Below are positions 1 through 13,502 of a DNA stretch of 64,000 bases, one piece after another. Below the pieces are notes generated by a model. The model searched no databases. It was given only the letters and a program-made list of their open reading frames with translations, and was not told the DNA's origin. Position 1 is the stretch's first letter. Every line of letters begins with the position of its first letter. Location: NCBI GenBank assembly GCA_019096065.1, contig JAGUCH010000009.1, positions 3,544,001 through 3,608,000 on the forward strand, given 5' to 3'. Made by a program: the position numbers and the translations under genes. Source of the DNA: Paracyclopina nana. Its lineage: Eukaryota; Arthropoda; Copepoda; Cyclopoida; Cyclopettidae.

Positions 1-106
1 GGCAGGTGACAAATCTTACAAATGGAAGAAGAAGGGTTAACAAGGCCAATTGGCAATTATTGAGATTGAGCAGCTGCAGAAGAACAGCATTCTTTTCTGG
101 TTCTCC

Positions 107-114
107 TATAAATA
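107..114 (+). promoter_or_regulatory. TATA box of the peptide-precursor gene
   Basis: TATAAATA lies about 200 bp upstream of the chosen start codon, so a start site near 135-145 would leave a 5' leader of about 175 nt. The motif is seen directly; the transcription start is inferred. Confidence 0.45.
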
Positions 115-317
115 AACCAATTAAGTATTGATGGCGATGCTCTAAAAATAGACCGCTCGCAGGCGCGCGCACATCTCCTCGTAATTTGCTTCTTCCTCTA
201 ATCTTGGCCTAATTTCCGCGAAACTATATGTATCATATGATCAAACATGGCTCTGGTGATATAAGACTACATCTCCACTACCAATCTTTGGCAGTCTTTC
301 AATCAGATCCAAGCAGA

Positions 318-781
318 ATGGAGCTGCTGCATCATTTGAAATTCATGGCAATCTTCGCCGTCCTCGTTTATTTGCCTCTCCACTCCACCTCAGCTTTCAC
401 GAGAAAAAGTGAAATAATTCGCGACTACTTGAGTCAAGCTTTGAAGGGCGGCCACAATAATTATGCACTTCCTGTAAAGAAAAACTCGCATGAGCCTGAA
501 TTTGAGCTACCAAGGAACATTCTGGACAGTCTTGAGCAGGTAAGACACAACTTGAAAGTGGGACTATTTTTAACGCTTAAATTGTTCTTTCTCAGTATCA
601 GGACAACTTTTTGATGAGCGCCATGCGAGAAGCCCTGGTGCGAAGTTTCAAAGACAAAATGACAGGCACCACGATGAGTTTCGACGTGAATTCGACTCCT
701 GACTTTTTAAGTCTCATGGAGCAACATTTCAGAGGAGATGATCTCAGCAGAAAAAGGCTCTTTTCAGCTGCCAGAGGCTAA
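318..781 (+). CDS. Secreted peptide precursor, candidate LFSAAR-amide neuropeptide
   Basis: Two exons, 318-539 and 596-781, are joined across a 56-bp GTAAGA...CAG intron in phase 0 and give 135 residues. The start was chosen because the peptide from this Met opens with a classical signal sequence (MELLHHLKF, then the hydrophobic MAIFAVLVYLPL, probable cleavage after STSA about residue 26); the 30 residues upstream in the same frame look like leader. The protein ends RKR-LFSAARG-stop: a basic proprotein-convertase site followed by a seven-residue peptide whose last Gly can donate a C-terminal amide. A KK pair at about residues 54-55 is another possible cleavage site. No cysteines are seen, so it is not a cystine-knot or insulin-like hormone. 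I do not recognise the family. The spliced frame, signal peptide and RKR/Gly ending are seen in the sequence; the neuropeptide role is inferred. Confidence 0.68.
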
Positions 782-3700
782 ACTAGTTGTTGTCGTCGTT
801 CCAATGATAAAGCAATTGCATGGATTAACTTGAAATACATCGCAGAGGGGAGGCACATCCTGAATTTACTGAATTCTTTTGTCTCATCCATTATAAATGT
901 GTATATACACGTAGATACTGCACTTTAAAAGCTGCTAATGACACTGCTAAAAGCTAAGTTCACAAGTTTTTTTTACTAGAGGAGGTTTTTTGAATTGCCA
1001 TCAGAGCTACTTAGCAACTGACTACAACCCTAATTTTGGACCATTTTGTTCTCCAGCTCTCGAGTTTTTCCACCCAAAAAAGCTACGGCCCTTTGGGGAC
1101 AACTGTCATACCAGTCTTTGTGTGTTTTACTTCAAACCAGTGATTAAAGTCTTGCCAAATTGGCTCATTAGCTAAAGCTTCTTCAGCTCTTTTGGCTGCC
1201 TCAGTATGCTGCTATATTTTGAAACCCAAGCTTCTGCTTTCTTGGTAGGGGGTAAGTTGGGATTTGTCAAAAGTTATTGACAGCAGCCCCACAAATACTA
1301 CGTAATTCTCTCAGCATCTTGTTTTTCCCATGTTTGCCCAACTAGTTGACATGTAGTATGATCCAGGCTGGAATTTGCATACTAATCCAAACCAGGAGCT
1401 GAGGAAGTTCTCAAACATTCCAATCGTGTCATGGAGAAGCTCATTCAAATATATCAACCTGTCAGTCAAGACATAAGTGCTAATGTACATAATGCCTACT
1501 TCTCACAACATTGTTGACGACAAACTTGAACCCAGGGGTCAACAAGCTCTTGCAAAATATTGGATATCATAAAAACTGAAAATTCCACAACAAAGCTAGA
1601 ATTGGCTTTATTGGGCTACACTTAAAGATAATTTTATCTGAGCAGTGAATGCAGACAATGCAACTTAGTTAAGGTTTCTTCTTTTTTTCTAGATCACTGA
1701 AGAGATCATCAAAGATGCAGCTGTAATAAACAACCCAGAAAGGTTCTTGTGCCAGATCTCACGCCAGACTACTTTAGTGGCACAATAGGTTTGTGTTGCT
1801 GGTGATTAGGAGCACAAAGGAGTGAGAAATGTGGATTTAAATTAAAGAAACCTTGATTCCCATGGCAAGGGTCAACTGCAGGTTTTTTGTTGTTACTGGT
1901 AAATGTGGTCACACTTTGGGCAGGAAGGCTGAAGACGAATGGGAAATCATTAACGGATACAACCCTAAATTTTCGCCTATGTTTTACGTTGTTCATTGGG
2001 AACTTGGCCCAACTAAAAATGGCCTCAGGTCAAGGTGCAATTGCATATATGCACTTGAACCCAGCCATTAGAAGCCATTTTGGGAAATGGCTCAAAAACA
2101 TACTAAAAAGCCATGGTGATCAAAATAGTTTCCTCAAATAATGATGATGATGGTCCATAGAGAAGAAGCAATTTAAGTGATAGTTTGAAGTACTATATAG
2201 CTTTAACGTATACATATAGAGGCTCTTAACGATTAATTAGCTGGGAAGTTAATTAATTTTGCCAAGCTAATGTAATTATCCTTGATAATGAACTTGGGAG
2301 TGCTGCAAGTTGACAATTCACCAGATTTGAGAAGACAGCCTAATGAAGTTAGTCACGCCAAAAGTTGAAAAGCCCAATAAAACATTTCACACGGGGTCAA
2401 AGCAAGTCTCTAATTGGGCAACGAAGATCATCAAAACACAGCAGCGCGACTTTTCTCAAGAAATGACAACACAAAAATGCTCTCTTTTTTTCAGGGTCAT
2501 TTCTCACACTTCTAGCTGATTTTGACAGGCAGACAATAGCAATTTGAAATTTTTCGGCTCAAAATGGCCATTGATTTAGCATGAGCTGTTGTTGACACCT
2601 TTTTACGTCAACAAATATCAGAACTCTTTCATTTTCAGCTCAAATTCTCAGAAACAATTGTCCTGGAGCCAGACTGAATGGAATGACAATCACTGAGAGA
2701 AAATAAACAATTTTCATCGCGCGGCAAGACTTCAAAAAAAAGAAGTGCTTCTGAGTGAGGAACAGTCTATATATCAAAATCAAGTCATTGCTCACCAAAT
2801 ATTTGCTGGCTGGCACCCCCAGAAAACACTGTTTTTTTGCAACCTGGATCTAGAACGGCTCCAGCCTTTTGTTTACTTTTCTGTCTCGCGACTGACTGGA
2901 ATTGGGGTTACCAGATATCAAAAGGGTTGCCAGGCCTTTCTTCTCGAAATTTAGAATGAAGGCAGATTTTTTCGCCGATGAAATCTAAGCAAATAAAGCT
3001 GACCACAGTGGGATCCTCAAATGCCCCTGAGAAAAATAAATAAGGCAGAAAATGATTCAGCTTTGCGGCTTTTCAACTCCCTAGATCATACATGCATGTA
3101 TACATTTATCAGAAAACCACAGATATAAAGCTTTTTTGAGTTGTGAGGCTTTGTAGTGTGAAGCAACTCTGATGATGATGGATAAACACATTGCGGTCAG
3201 GACTAAAAATTATTTTCTCAGGTATTCCATTGAAAAGATAACTTTTTGCGGGAACAAAAGGAATTATTATTGTCTCGCTAATAGATCTGGCGCTACGATC
3301 ATTCTACTCTCGTCTGGCAATTTCGCGCGCTATTCTGCACACCTCGTTATTAGTATCTCACTTTGCCCAAAAATAATGCTGCTTGCAAGTTTCCGGCCAT
3401 GATGGATGATCCTCATAATTACATTGACCGGCGCGCGATAGCAGCCAGGTCATGTATGATTATAATTCCTAGAAATTCGGTTCGGCTCGTTGCCAAAACA
3501 AAGAGCTCACGCAGCGAGAATTTAGCGTTGAATTGACCCATACATTAACAGCACTATAAACATCAAATCTTCCATAGCAGGCAGACTATGGCCAAAATTA
3601 CTAGCGGAATTTTCCATGTATCCCTTTATTCTTAATTAGGATGTCTTGCTGTAAAAGGGGGATTAATTTTGGTGTAAACTTATGGCTACCCACATGCAGA

Positions 3701-6700
3701 TTACTATTAGAAGACTTAACTCATTTCATAGGAGAAAATGATTTCATGCTACTGCTCTTTTAGAAGTTTGTAATAGTCTGATGTGGGCTGCTCAGCTGTT
3801 GAATGACCGGCGTGTTTACTGAAGTGTTGCCATGCCAAAATCGCTACAGGGTGCTAATTTCATACAAAATTGCCGCCACAATTAGCTCTCATCTAAATGC
3901 AAAAAAGCGGGACCTTAGGGCTCATTTAGGCTGAGGTTAAGGAAAAAATGCTAATTTTCGCCACAAAAAGAGATTAAATTAACTATCACTCTTTACATTT
4001 TTGCGGTTTGCCTGGTTAACAACCAGAATAACAACAATAATTTAATGACAATTTTTTCTTCTCCACTGAACCACCAGCCTGATTTAGTAGTCAGGGGAAA
4101 GACACTTGCTGTGGAACGAATCAGCTATGCAAGATTGATCTTCATAGTATAAAACGATGCCGCGCGCGTCTTCTATCTTTTGCTGCAAAGATTGCAACTT
4201 CTTCTTATCAGCTTGGGATAAATGACAGAAGCCATCATATCATGTGAGATCACATTTCAGGAAATTAAACTATTTCGCTCTCAATGTTCTGACATTACGC
4301 TTTCTGTGAGCAAAAGGTGACTTGAGCATTTACGCGTCTGGCAACTCTGATCAGACATAAACAAATATTCAAATAGTGAGCCAGTTTTGGAAGCACACTC
4401 GAGTTTTGGGTGTTTTTTACAACTTTTGAGCTGTTGTTGGGTGTTGTTGTTCCACCTTTTAGGCTTCAATGAAATTCCTGAAGGTAATGAAGTGATCGTC
4501 TTAGAGGACCTGATTTTTTGAGAGATGAAGCAGGGAAGGCAAACCAGATTCTTGGCCATAAAATCAGCCTTTTGTTGGGATTTTTAGAGGAGCTGGGGAC
4601 AGATTAAGCGTGAACTCTTAAAGGGGTTTATGTGGCCAAAAAATTTTCATTCATGAAGAGATCACCTTCCAGATGAATGGAAGCTTCCAGCAGTTCAACT
4701 TGCTTCAAGTTCCAAATTAATGATTCAAGCCTCACCTAAAGCGCAATTAATATAGTTTTTTCTTCTTCCGCACATCGAGAGCAAACAGTTTGATTTTTCA
4801 CTTCTTTTCAAAAAATCTGATTGAGAAATCATGAGAGTAAATTAATATTTCAAAGTTTATTTATATAGAGTTCAGCCCGCCTTGCATGAATGTAGTGCAT
4901 GCCATGACATACCTTTTTTTTCCCTCCATCTTCCTTCACATCCGCTATTTACTTTTTAGTTAACTAAGGGGTGTGGGAAATATCCGTTTGCTCATCCTTG
5001 TCATTCTTCATCTCATGCCATATCTGAACAGGTTCAAAGCTCTCTTTTTTGCTAGTAGTATCATTTGATTTTTCCCTTCAAGATTTTGTCAAACACATCT
5101 GCTGCATTATTATGACAATTTCATGTTTAGAATTCAGACTGGGGGTTCAATTCTGAGCATTTTTAGAGCTCTTGATAAGGAGCTGCTCTGAAAAAATGCG
5201 ACCTTGTGAGAAAAATTGCAACTAATTCCAAATTCAGAGCCATAAAACGCACCAGCTCAAATTGAATTTGTCCATGGAAATGCACTTCTTCACAGTTTAC
5301 AGACTGGCTGCAAAGTTTCAAATCACCAAGCTTATTTAGCGCTGGCTTGACTTGGAATTCGATCCATGAATCAAAGGGTCGTGAGCCCTTCTTATTTGTT
5401 TTCACATGCCCTTGACCCTCGTGGCTTTGTCTTTTCCCAGGCATTCCGAATGAATGAAAGCACTGTTGTGTACTCTATTAAGGCTGGCTGCTCAAAGGTC
5501 CGACTTTTTTAAGCCCCATCAATTCAATGTTCTGTGACCGGATGGCTATTGTGGAAGGTATGAAAAATGCTGCTTCCCATGTCTTTTGGAAGTTCTCTCT
5601 TGACATTTCCCGCCTCCATCAGAGATTTCCGCAGCGAAAACTTGTTGCCCCATAACAACTGACATGGTTGCCTGAGCACCAATAATAGCTCCTCAGTTCA
5701 ATCAAATCCCAGATTTAGCAAATGGTGCACAGCAAGAAAGCTGCTTTAAAGAATTGCTTTTTCCATCTTTGTCGTCTCCCCCTTTTACATACCTAATTGA
5801 AAGATAAGCCTTGTGTGTAGTAGTCATCTGATCTGCCCTCAAAATTCCTCTGACTTTGAGACATTTTCCCACTTTTTTGCCGTGTTTTCCTCGGCGGGCA
5901 AAAAACCACGATTTTAATCCCCTGGGCGCGTCAAAGCAAGTTTGAGCGCTGACATTTCATCTTGTGTATAGTCGCCAACCAGAATAAGTTGAATGCACTA
6001 ATAAATTCAGCAGACTGAGGAGCATTTTACCTCTTTTTGACCTCAAGCTGCGTGTGAGAATGCGGCTTTGGGAGAAAGAAAGCCGTAAAATTCCGATTTT
6101 TAGAGCCTGCCAAAGATGATGCTGACAAGGCTGAACGGAAGTCTGATGTTCTTGTTATATGCTTTCAGTCCTCGTGATCCACATCCTGCCAGTCTTACTC
6201 TAGTCGCAGCCTGGAAAATTGGGGACCTGCCTGATACCAATCAACCTTGGCGGCCCCTGATGCAGAAGAAGAAGTTGACTCCTGGCAGGAAATATAATTC
6301 ATTTTGGGCTGAGCCCAACAACATTAGTATTGAAAAGTGTGCATGCTTGAGCAGCACTCTTCAAATGACTCATTTCCCGCCACCACTTGCTCCAATGCAT
6401 TGAGGATGCTCACAGCTGATAAATTACTTGATGTTTGTTTACTGGCTGATGCTATTAAAAATGTGGCCTGTGGTACTACACTTATACAGGGAACAATGAA
6501 AAAGCCCCATCATCATTTGAGCTTTTCTACTGGTTTTTATTGCAGCTCTTTCTAATGAATCAAGGCGATTGTTTGCTCAAAATGAGGAGTTGTCTTCATG
6601 AATGTCTCCTTTTTATCACAATTTTCGAGAGGCTTAGCTAGAGAGCTTCTCCTTAAGCAGAGAATGCATAAATACACACAAATGCCTTGTTAAGAGTAGT

Positions 6701-9700
6701 GGGGAGAAACTCGTGAATTCCCCCAGAAAAATGCCATCAATTATCTTTTCACCAAGTTTCAAAATATGTATGCTTCTCTGGTGCACTTGGAATGTTTTAT
6801 TATTTTAGAGGAATTCGTCTGGTTCATCAATTTCAGTAAATGCAGCCCGTTGTCACATCATTTCTCCCAAAAAAGAATACTTCTCACGCTGATAGATATC
6901 TCCTTCAATACAGTGCAAATTACACTACATAGAAGTTTTTCAGGACATGAAAATAGATCGAGAGAGCCATTTTGATTCCACCACATGCAGCCACGGCGGC
7001 AGGAAACATCTGCAGAAAAAAGCATGGATGAAATGTAGCATCGAGAGTGATGAAAAAGACGACGAAGAAGCAGCAACCTTGCAATTTCCTGTCAGAGAAC
7101 TCTCTAGTCACGTTTCCTATTTCAAGCCACGAGTAGCTAATTTATCTGCCAGGACAATTTAGGCTGAACTGCAGAGAGCACCACCATTCATGTTTGGAGT
7201 TAATCCCCTCAATTGGGTTTAACGACCATGATGTCTTTACAGGAAAGAAACAATTCTGGCTACTGGTCCCGGCTTAACCCCAACTTGACTCAAAAGTGAG
7301 GAAGAGGATTATCAAAGATTCCAAACTATCATTTGACAAATTGGACATTTCTATAGCTCTGTTTTATTTTTAAAAAGCCAATGCTGTTGCAAAATGGGCT
7401 TTCACAAAGTTCAATTCTTCAGCCTGAAACTTTGAGGTGACGAAATGGAGCTTTAGCTTTCTTCCAAAGCAGTTCCAACATCTCCAATTGATTTATGATA
7501 CGTTTGTGTGTATATTTTGGCCCACTGTGCAAACTTTGAAGAACAACCGGGGCGTGGGAATCATAGCTGCTCGACTTCTACCGAAATGTCAAAAATCGAA
7601 AATATCATAAATTCAGCTGCGCTATTGCTTCTTTGATTTTATCTCTATATCTGCTCTTAAAATGCATCAGGAGATAATTGGAATCGACGACATCAAACGA
7701 AATGTAGCAGCAGGCCAAAGAATTTGCTCAATCACCCGTCGATAATTCCCGAGTTTTTTAAGACTAATGATCTTTTGTTGGTGGCAACGCCAAAATCCCC
7801 AAAAACATTTTGCCTTGTCAATCTTGATGGATTGCCACTAACATATAGGAGACCGAATGTCCTCTATACCTAAAAAAGCTGGCATTTTGCATTTGGCAAC
7901 GGCAAAATTGCGATTTACCAACGCTTTTTTTCAAGATAAATTGTTGGTGTCGAAAATTCTTGCATTAGTTGACGGATTTATCCTGGTGAAATCTAGGGGC
8001 TTTTCGTCTGTAAATAAAGCTCGCAATTTTGAAGTCCTGCAAAAACCCAGCATTAAAAGCAAAGTTTTGGACATATTTTTGGCCGTTTATATTGATGATG
8101 CATTGCTTTACTACCGTTAAAATTACAAGGAAAAATAATTGCTGGGCATTCCCTATTCCAGGAATGCAATGTCGGCAAAATTCATGGTCAAACGAAGTTT
8201 TGCTGTCAACAAAACAAATCATGAACGCGACAAAACGGCTTTTCATACCGAAAATGATGCGAAATGTGAGTTTTCTGCTCATGTGTGCTACACAAAAAGT
8301 TCCGAGATTTTCCATGATTTCAGATGCCCGAAAAGCTGTGAATTAAAATTTCGTCACGGAAACTTATGGTAAAGGAATGCTAATAATCACTCTAGCTGCT
8401 GCTCCTATTTTCCATAAAAGAAAAATCCCAATTTTGTGGCATATTTACATGAGAGGCTTTAGAAAATGGAGGGGGAGCTTGATCCCACTAGAACAACGTG
8501 AGTACAATGCACTTAAACGTACCTTATTCTTATTATCAGATGATAATTCTTATTAGGGCCATATAAGTTTTGAAAAATAAGAGCAAAGGAAAGAGAAAGC
8601 CTTTGGTTTTTAAAAATGAAATAATTATACGGTGAGCTTTCCAAACACAAAGAAAGCACTGAAGTAGTTACTTGTTGACTCGAAGGAATTTCTTCCCTCC
8701 AAACATAGCACAACAGTAGTGTAATAATGGGGTTAAAATTGCCCACTTTGGAACTTGGCTAAGAATAGCAGAAGAAGAAAACATTCTTTGTTTTTGGGCA
8801 GTCATATGGCAACTAGTCTCGTAGTTGCATGTGTATATATAAAGTATGACATTCCACCCCTAATTAGAGTTTGGTTTGCGTGTTTCCTCGCTGTATCCAG
8901 ATTTCTTTCTGCAAGAAGTCCATTAATTTTACGGCTCACTTCAATGCACCTTATTTCTGGGCGAAAAGTGCCAAAAAGCGCCTAATTAGTCGCCCGTAAA
9001 TCTATTCCTTGTAAAGAAGTGCATCAAATGATGGACTCTAAAACAAGTCATTAAAAAAGAAGGCGTGCACTATTGGCAAATGCCCAGGAGATTCCTGAAG
9101 TTCAAGGTAATCATCATTGCTTCATTTGGCCTTATTGAAGTCTTAAAAAAATCGGGCTCATTAGCCTAAGAAAATGTCCTGAAGCTATTTTCGCTGTTGC
9201 CCATATCATTAGCCTAAGGTTTCTTATGTTGGCGTCATCTTACCGTCAAAGTAATCGGCCAATATCCCGACCGGACGCGTTTTTGGACTCTTCAAATAAT
9301 GAGGGGCGGAGGAGCCAGGGGATTCAAATCCTGCATTGATAATTAGAATTCTAAAATATCCCGCCAAATTCTTTTTCGATTTTACACAACGTTCTTTGTA
9401 AAATCCACGATTTCCAGCATTGGTGAAATTCATTGAAAAATTACAAGAGATCGGGTTCAACCCCGTTTTCGTACCCAATAAATCGTTCAGGCGTAGAATT
9501 AAAATGCATACAAGTAGATTGTTTCTCATCGGGATTGCGCATTGGTTCAAGTGGTTAACCCCTCGTGGCTAATGTCAAAAGTTCTTTTCACCAAAGACGA
9601 GCGCGGCTTGAAATAAAGAAGGGGGCGAACACAATTTCAGCTAAGTAAGTTTGATGAGTAAGTAAAAAAACCCGAGTAGTTTTCACCCAATTTTCTCTCA

Positions 9701-11184
9701 GTGTTTTTGAGGTGGAGGAAAAAAGCCGCTAAGTAAGCTAAATTGTGATGAACGAGTAGTCACTCTTTTTAATTACGAGTTTGTAACACGAGTCACCAAA
9801 CCCATTCGTCACTCGTGATTATTTTGCCCTCAAGACTTTGTTAGGCAACTTGACGCGCTTTTTTTTCAATTTTCTCTCTCTTTTTTGTAAAGAAGCCGCT
9901 TGCTACTGCATGCAGCTAGGTTAAATTGGGTAGACTTTATGATATTGTTTCCAGTCAAAGCTTTTTCAAAAGACATTGGAATGACGACTTAATTTTCCCG
10001 ACGAGAAAAGAAGAAGTGTGTCACTCTGCTACATTGGGCGCGCGGCATTTTTGACCCCAGTCCAAAAAGGATTGCATTTTTCCAACTAATTCCAGGTTTT
10101 TCAAAAAATGCTCTTCCTTTGTTACACAAAGATGCTTTTCAGCCTTTTCCTACTTATTTTCAGTCCTTGGCAACCAAAATAGTGGCAATGTGAAGCTTGG
10201 GGTTGTTGCAATTCAAAATCGTTTGCAAACTTTTCAATGGAAATGCAAAAGCATATTTTATGCTGCTTGTCATGGAGGGAGCTTGAAAAAGTCCAATGCA
10301 AAAACTCAATACTTGTTGCGGCTGCAAAACTTTTCTCACCAAGCTCAGGGGGGTCTCGTAAGTGAGTTCTTGACGCAAGTTTTGCATGCTAAAATCACCA
10401 AATCTGTTTGTCTTAGCCTAGGTGGCGCTAGTAGTTCTTACTACATAGCGCGTGAGCTCAAGTGACGTGTCAGTCATGGAGGCAAGCAGGCTAATCTCAC
10501 GCGTCTTCAACAGAGCTCCTAGATAAGTTCTGTCTTTTTTAAAAAAGTATGCAATTTGGGCACTTTTTGATAATTTAAGGCTGGTTATGGAAATTTTTGA
10601 AAGTGAAATCCACAGAATTCTATTGAAATTTTGTCTTGAAGCCTACCACAGCTCAGTCAGACTGTGTGCTATAGTAAAGCAGCGACAAGAACTCACCTTA
10701 TTACTATAGATCATCTTGACCAAGCTAATAATAAGCACAGATTACAAAGGAGAGCCATGATTTGATTTGCCATTTTTGGCTTTGCTACTCTATCATAAAA
10801 TGGAGGAAAAAAGCAGGATGGGGCAATAAAGTCCAATCAAGAAGGGAATTCAAAGGTCTCGAATGTAGCTTATGATCATGATTTTTGTGAAATAGGAGCC
10901 ACGAAAAACGCTTTTTTCTCCAAGGGGTTTTTATGCTGGTGGTGGTTTTTCAAGGCAGGGGTCCTAGAAGACACCGAAGGCTTGCCCAGCATGAGACACG
11001 TCAACGCCTTGCTTTGGTCGTTTCTTAGAAGAAAAAGCAAGCCATGGCTGCCATTTTTCTGCCTGAATAGAAAATCCAGATCAGCTAGTGGTGATAATTG
11101 GGCTCCCCACTGATCAAACTCTATGATTTAGTTCGGGCTTTTTTCCAGACCAAAATGAGAAGAATTGCTATAGGAATATACGAT
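782..11184. other. Long intergenic region, no supported gene
   Basis: AT-rich sequence with pyrimidine tracts and scattered GCGC runs. Open frames here are short, overlap on both strands, and lack domains or splice-supported continuation. B-box-like words (GGATTCAAATCC near 9319, GGGTTCAACCCC near 9453) occur without tRNA folds. No repeat array or mobile-element end was recognised. Confidence 0.5.
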
Positions 11185-11190
11185 TTTATT
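11185..11190 (-). other. Polyadenylation signal of the minus-strand cyclin D
   Basis: AATAAA on the minus strand, about 95 nt beyond the stop codon of the cyclin gene. Confidence 0.45.
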
Positions 11191-11285
11191 TGATTATCAC
11201 ATTTGTCATGGTAAAACATGTCTGGTTGAATTTTTATAGAATAAATAAGCGTAGAAGTTTGTCATAATGCCCCAATGGGGATTTT

Positions 11286-12590
11286 TTAGCTGACCAAGAT
11301 GGTGGAAAATGTCGAGGAGTCTTGCTCCACCTGATCCACTTGGTCAAACATGGGTTGCAAAATATTGGTATTGAACTCTGTGAAAATATCTACAGCCGAG
11401 AGAGGAGATGAAGATCTGGAGGTGTTGCCCAAGCAGTAGTCTCCAAGAGTGGTCAATGAAGAGTCAGAAGAGTCCTCTGAGCTGTGACAAGTTGAATTTT
11501 CAGGACTGAGCAACTCCTCAGTGCAAATGAGATCAGGAGATCCAGTTGAAGTGGAATCTGGCATGATAATGGAGGAGTCAGAATTTTCTGGAGTAGTTGA
11601 AAGACTTTTCAAATGTTCAGGCAGGACCAAAGTAAGGGCTTCAATGCAGGTATGTAATTGCTCCTGTAGAAAAAAAATGCCTTAATCAGTATCAAGTCAG
11701 GAATGGATAATAATTTTCAATTTGGACTTACACTGGAGGTAAGAGTGGCAGCTTGGAGCCTTGGTGTGACTGCTTTGATGCAACCACTTGAAAGACTGTG
11801 GAGAGCTACCAAGATGGCTGAGGCTGCCATCAAGCTGGGATTGTGGTAGGAGAATTGGTAATCTGTTGCAGCCAACACCAGGATGGTTTCTGTTCTTCTC
11901 CTCAGCTCATCCATGTCAACTTGGTCATCAATGCCAAGTCTGGGAAAAACATGGTCCAAATAGTCCAGAGGTGTGATGGCAGATAACTCCCATTGCATTT
12001 TGTACAAAACCATCAGCTCCCATTCCTGATTAGAAAATAACCTCAAGTTATTTTTGGCTTGAACTATTTTTTGAGGCTTCTAGTCTTACCTTGATTTCCT
12101 CTGGAGTGATGCTGTAGTCAGTGTAAATGATGAGACTTTTGCCAGGGATGGGACAAGGCTCCCTGATTTTTGAGGCGATCAGAATGCAAACAGCTCCCAA
12201 AAGCTGGAGCTGGCTCTTGTGGATTTGGATTTGGCAGAGGAACCTGTCGAGAATGTTGATGGCCAGGCAGAACACTTCAGGCTGGCTGTTTTGGTCATGG
12301 ACAACCTCGAGCATCCAATCTGCCACAATTTTGCGCATGTGTGGAGTGACAACCGGTTGGAACGTCCTCATGTAGTCTGGCATCATTGGCAGGAATCTGT
12401 CTTCGTTGCGCAGCAAATTTTGCAAGATTCTCACATCGTTGATTTGCGTGGAATCATGGATGGCCTTCACTGTGATGGGGGACTCCCAAGGGACCCATTG
12501 CGATGGAGGTTCTCCGGACTTCTCCGGAGTCTTGGCAATGTCCAGCTCTTCTTCGCACATCAAGCTCGAAATGACATTGGTCTGAGTCAT
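11286..12590 (-). CDS. CycD: G1/S-specific cyclin D, LxCxE-containing copy
   Basis: Three exons on the minus strand (12090-12590, 11732-12025, 11286-11663), joined by GT-AG introns in phase 0, encode 390 residues. D-type cyclins activate CDK4/6 in the nucleus and drive phosphorylation of Rb. The N-terminal cyclin box contains MRKIVADWML (from residue 85), then an ILDRF helix and a KSQLQLLG segment; exon 2 carries the C-terminal cyclin fold (EWELMVLYKMQWELSAITP). LMCEE at residues 10-14 is the LxCxE Rb-binding motif typical of D cyclins, which also supports this Met over an in-frame Met at 12701. The last 125 residues are Ser/Thr/Asp-rich and PEST-like. A paralogue with an identical-length middle exon lies at 50.1-51.3 kb. 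Assignment to the D family is firm; the exact start is less so. Confidence 0.9.
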
Positions 12591-13502
12591 CTTGATGTTA
12601 AGTCTTTTTTCAAATTCAGTGTATATGGTGAGATGTGACCCGTTTGACAGTCTGTACTCGACTCTAACTTTGGAATGCCAACTGAAAACTGCTGGCAACA
12701 TCGGAGTGCACTGAAGAGGGGCCGTTGTATGTAGACGTAGCAGTGCAGCAGCGCTCTTCCAGGATCAGCTGTTGGCAACAGCAGGAATCAGGATCATGGC
12801 CATGCCAGCCGGCTCGACATCATTCAAAGCTAACTCAAAAAGGGAGCCAGGAACAACTGTAAAGGTGCCCCAGCTAAAAAGATACGAGATACAGCACTTA
12901 AAAAAAAAACCAGGATCATTACAATTTATAGGGTTAAATACTTACCTAAGTAGATTTGATGAAAGGTTTTTACTTACGTCAATTCAACTCCTGTAGGATA
13001 ATAGGATTACTTTCTCGTAGTTGGAGGCTGAAGGTCATGATTTATTAAAAAAATATCAATGATCAGCTTTTTACGAGCTAGCTTTCTTGAATTCTCGTGT
13101 AGCACATTGAAATTGCGCCACAATTCGAGGTCTTTTTGTCTGTTCCGGATTTGCCGCTCTCCAGCTGTTAGATTTTGAACCGCGAATGTTACTGACTGTA
13201 GCATAGTGGAAAAACGTAGAAGCCAGAGGAAGCTTGCACTGAAATCTGTCAGTTATAAAGCATGGCAGTTTTTTTACAAGCTTTTATGCATGATGGAAGT
13301 AGATTTGTGTCCCCAAAACATCAGCAGCAGATGAGCCAGTTTTACAACCTTGCTCTGGCTTGCTGAAGATTTTGCCAGCTTTTGTGAGTGTCTGCTCAAG
13401 AGCTGACCTCGTTGACCACACCAGCCAATTTCCAAGGAAAACCGCCGCTCAGCCAGTCTAGAAATTTTGTCATTACTGCGACGTACTTCGGGCGGGAAAC
13501 TC
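12591..13502. other. Upstream region of the minus-strand cyclin D
   Basis: The reading frame of the cyclin stays open upstream to an ATG at 12701, so the first 111 nt are either 5' leader or an N-terminal extension. No clear TATA box or other gene is visible in the remainder. Confidence 0.4.

Noticed and set aside
1694-1789. Possible exon after a pyrimidine tract and TAG (reading ITEEIIKDAAVINNPERF)
   Set aside because: No partner exon, start or matching donor could be found; treated as chance.
7857-8346. Overlapping frames on both strands, one with a YIDD string
   Set aside because: YIDD recalls reverse transcriptase, but no neighbouring RT motif exists and the frames are short.
9319-9470. 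B-box-like words suggesting tRNA genes
   Set aside because: No D arm or acceptor stem can be formed around them.
12591-12701. N-terminal extension of the minus-strand cyclin from an upstream in-frame ATG
   Set aside because: The extension has no cyclin similarity and the downstream Met gives the usual short distance to LxCxE; kept only as an alternative.
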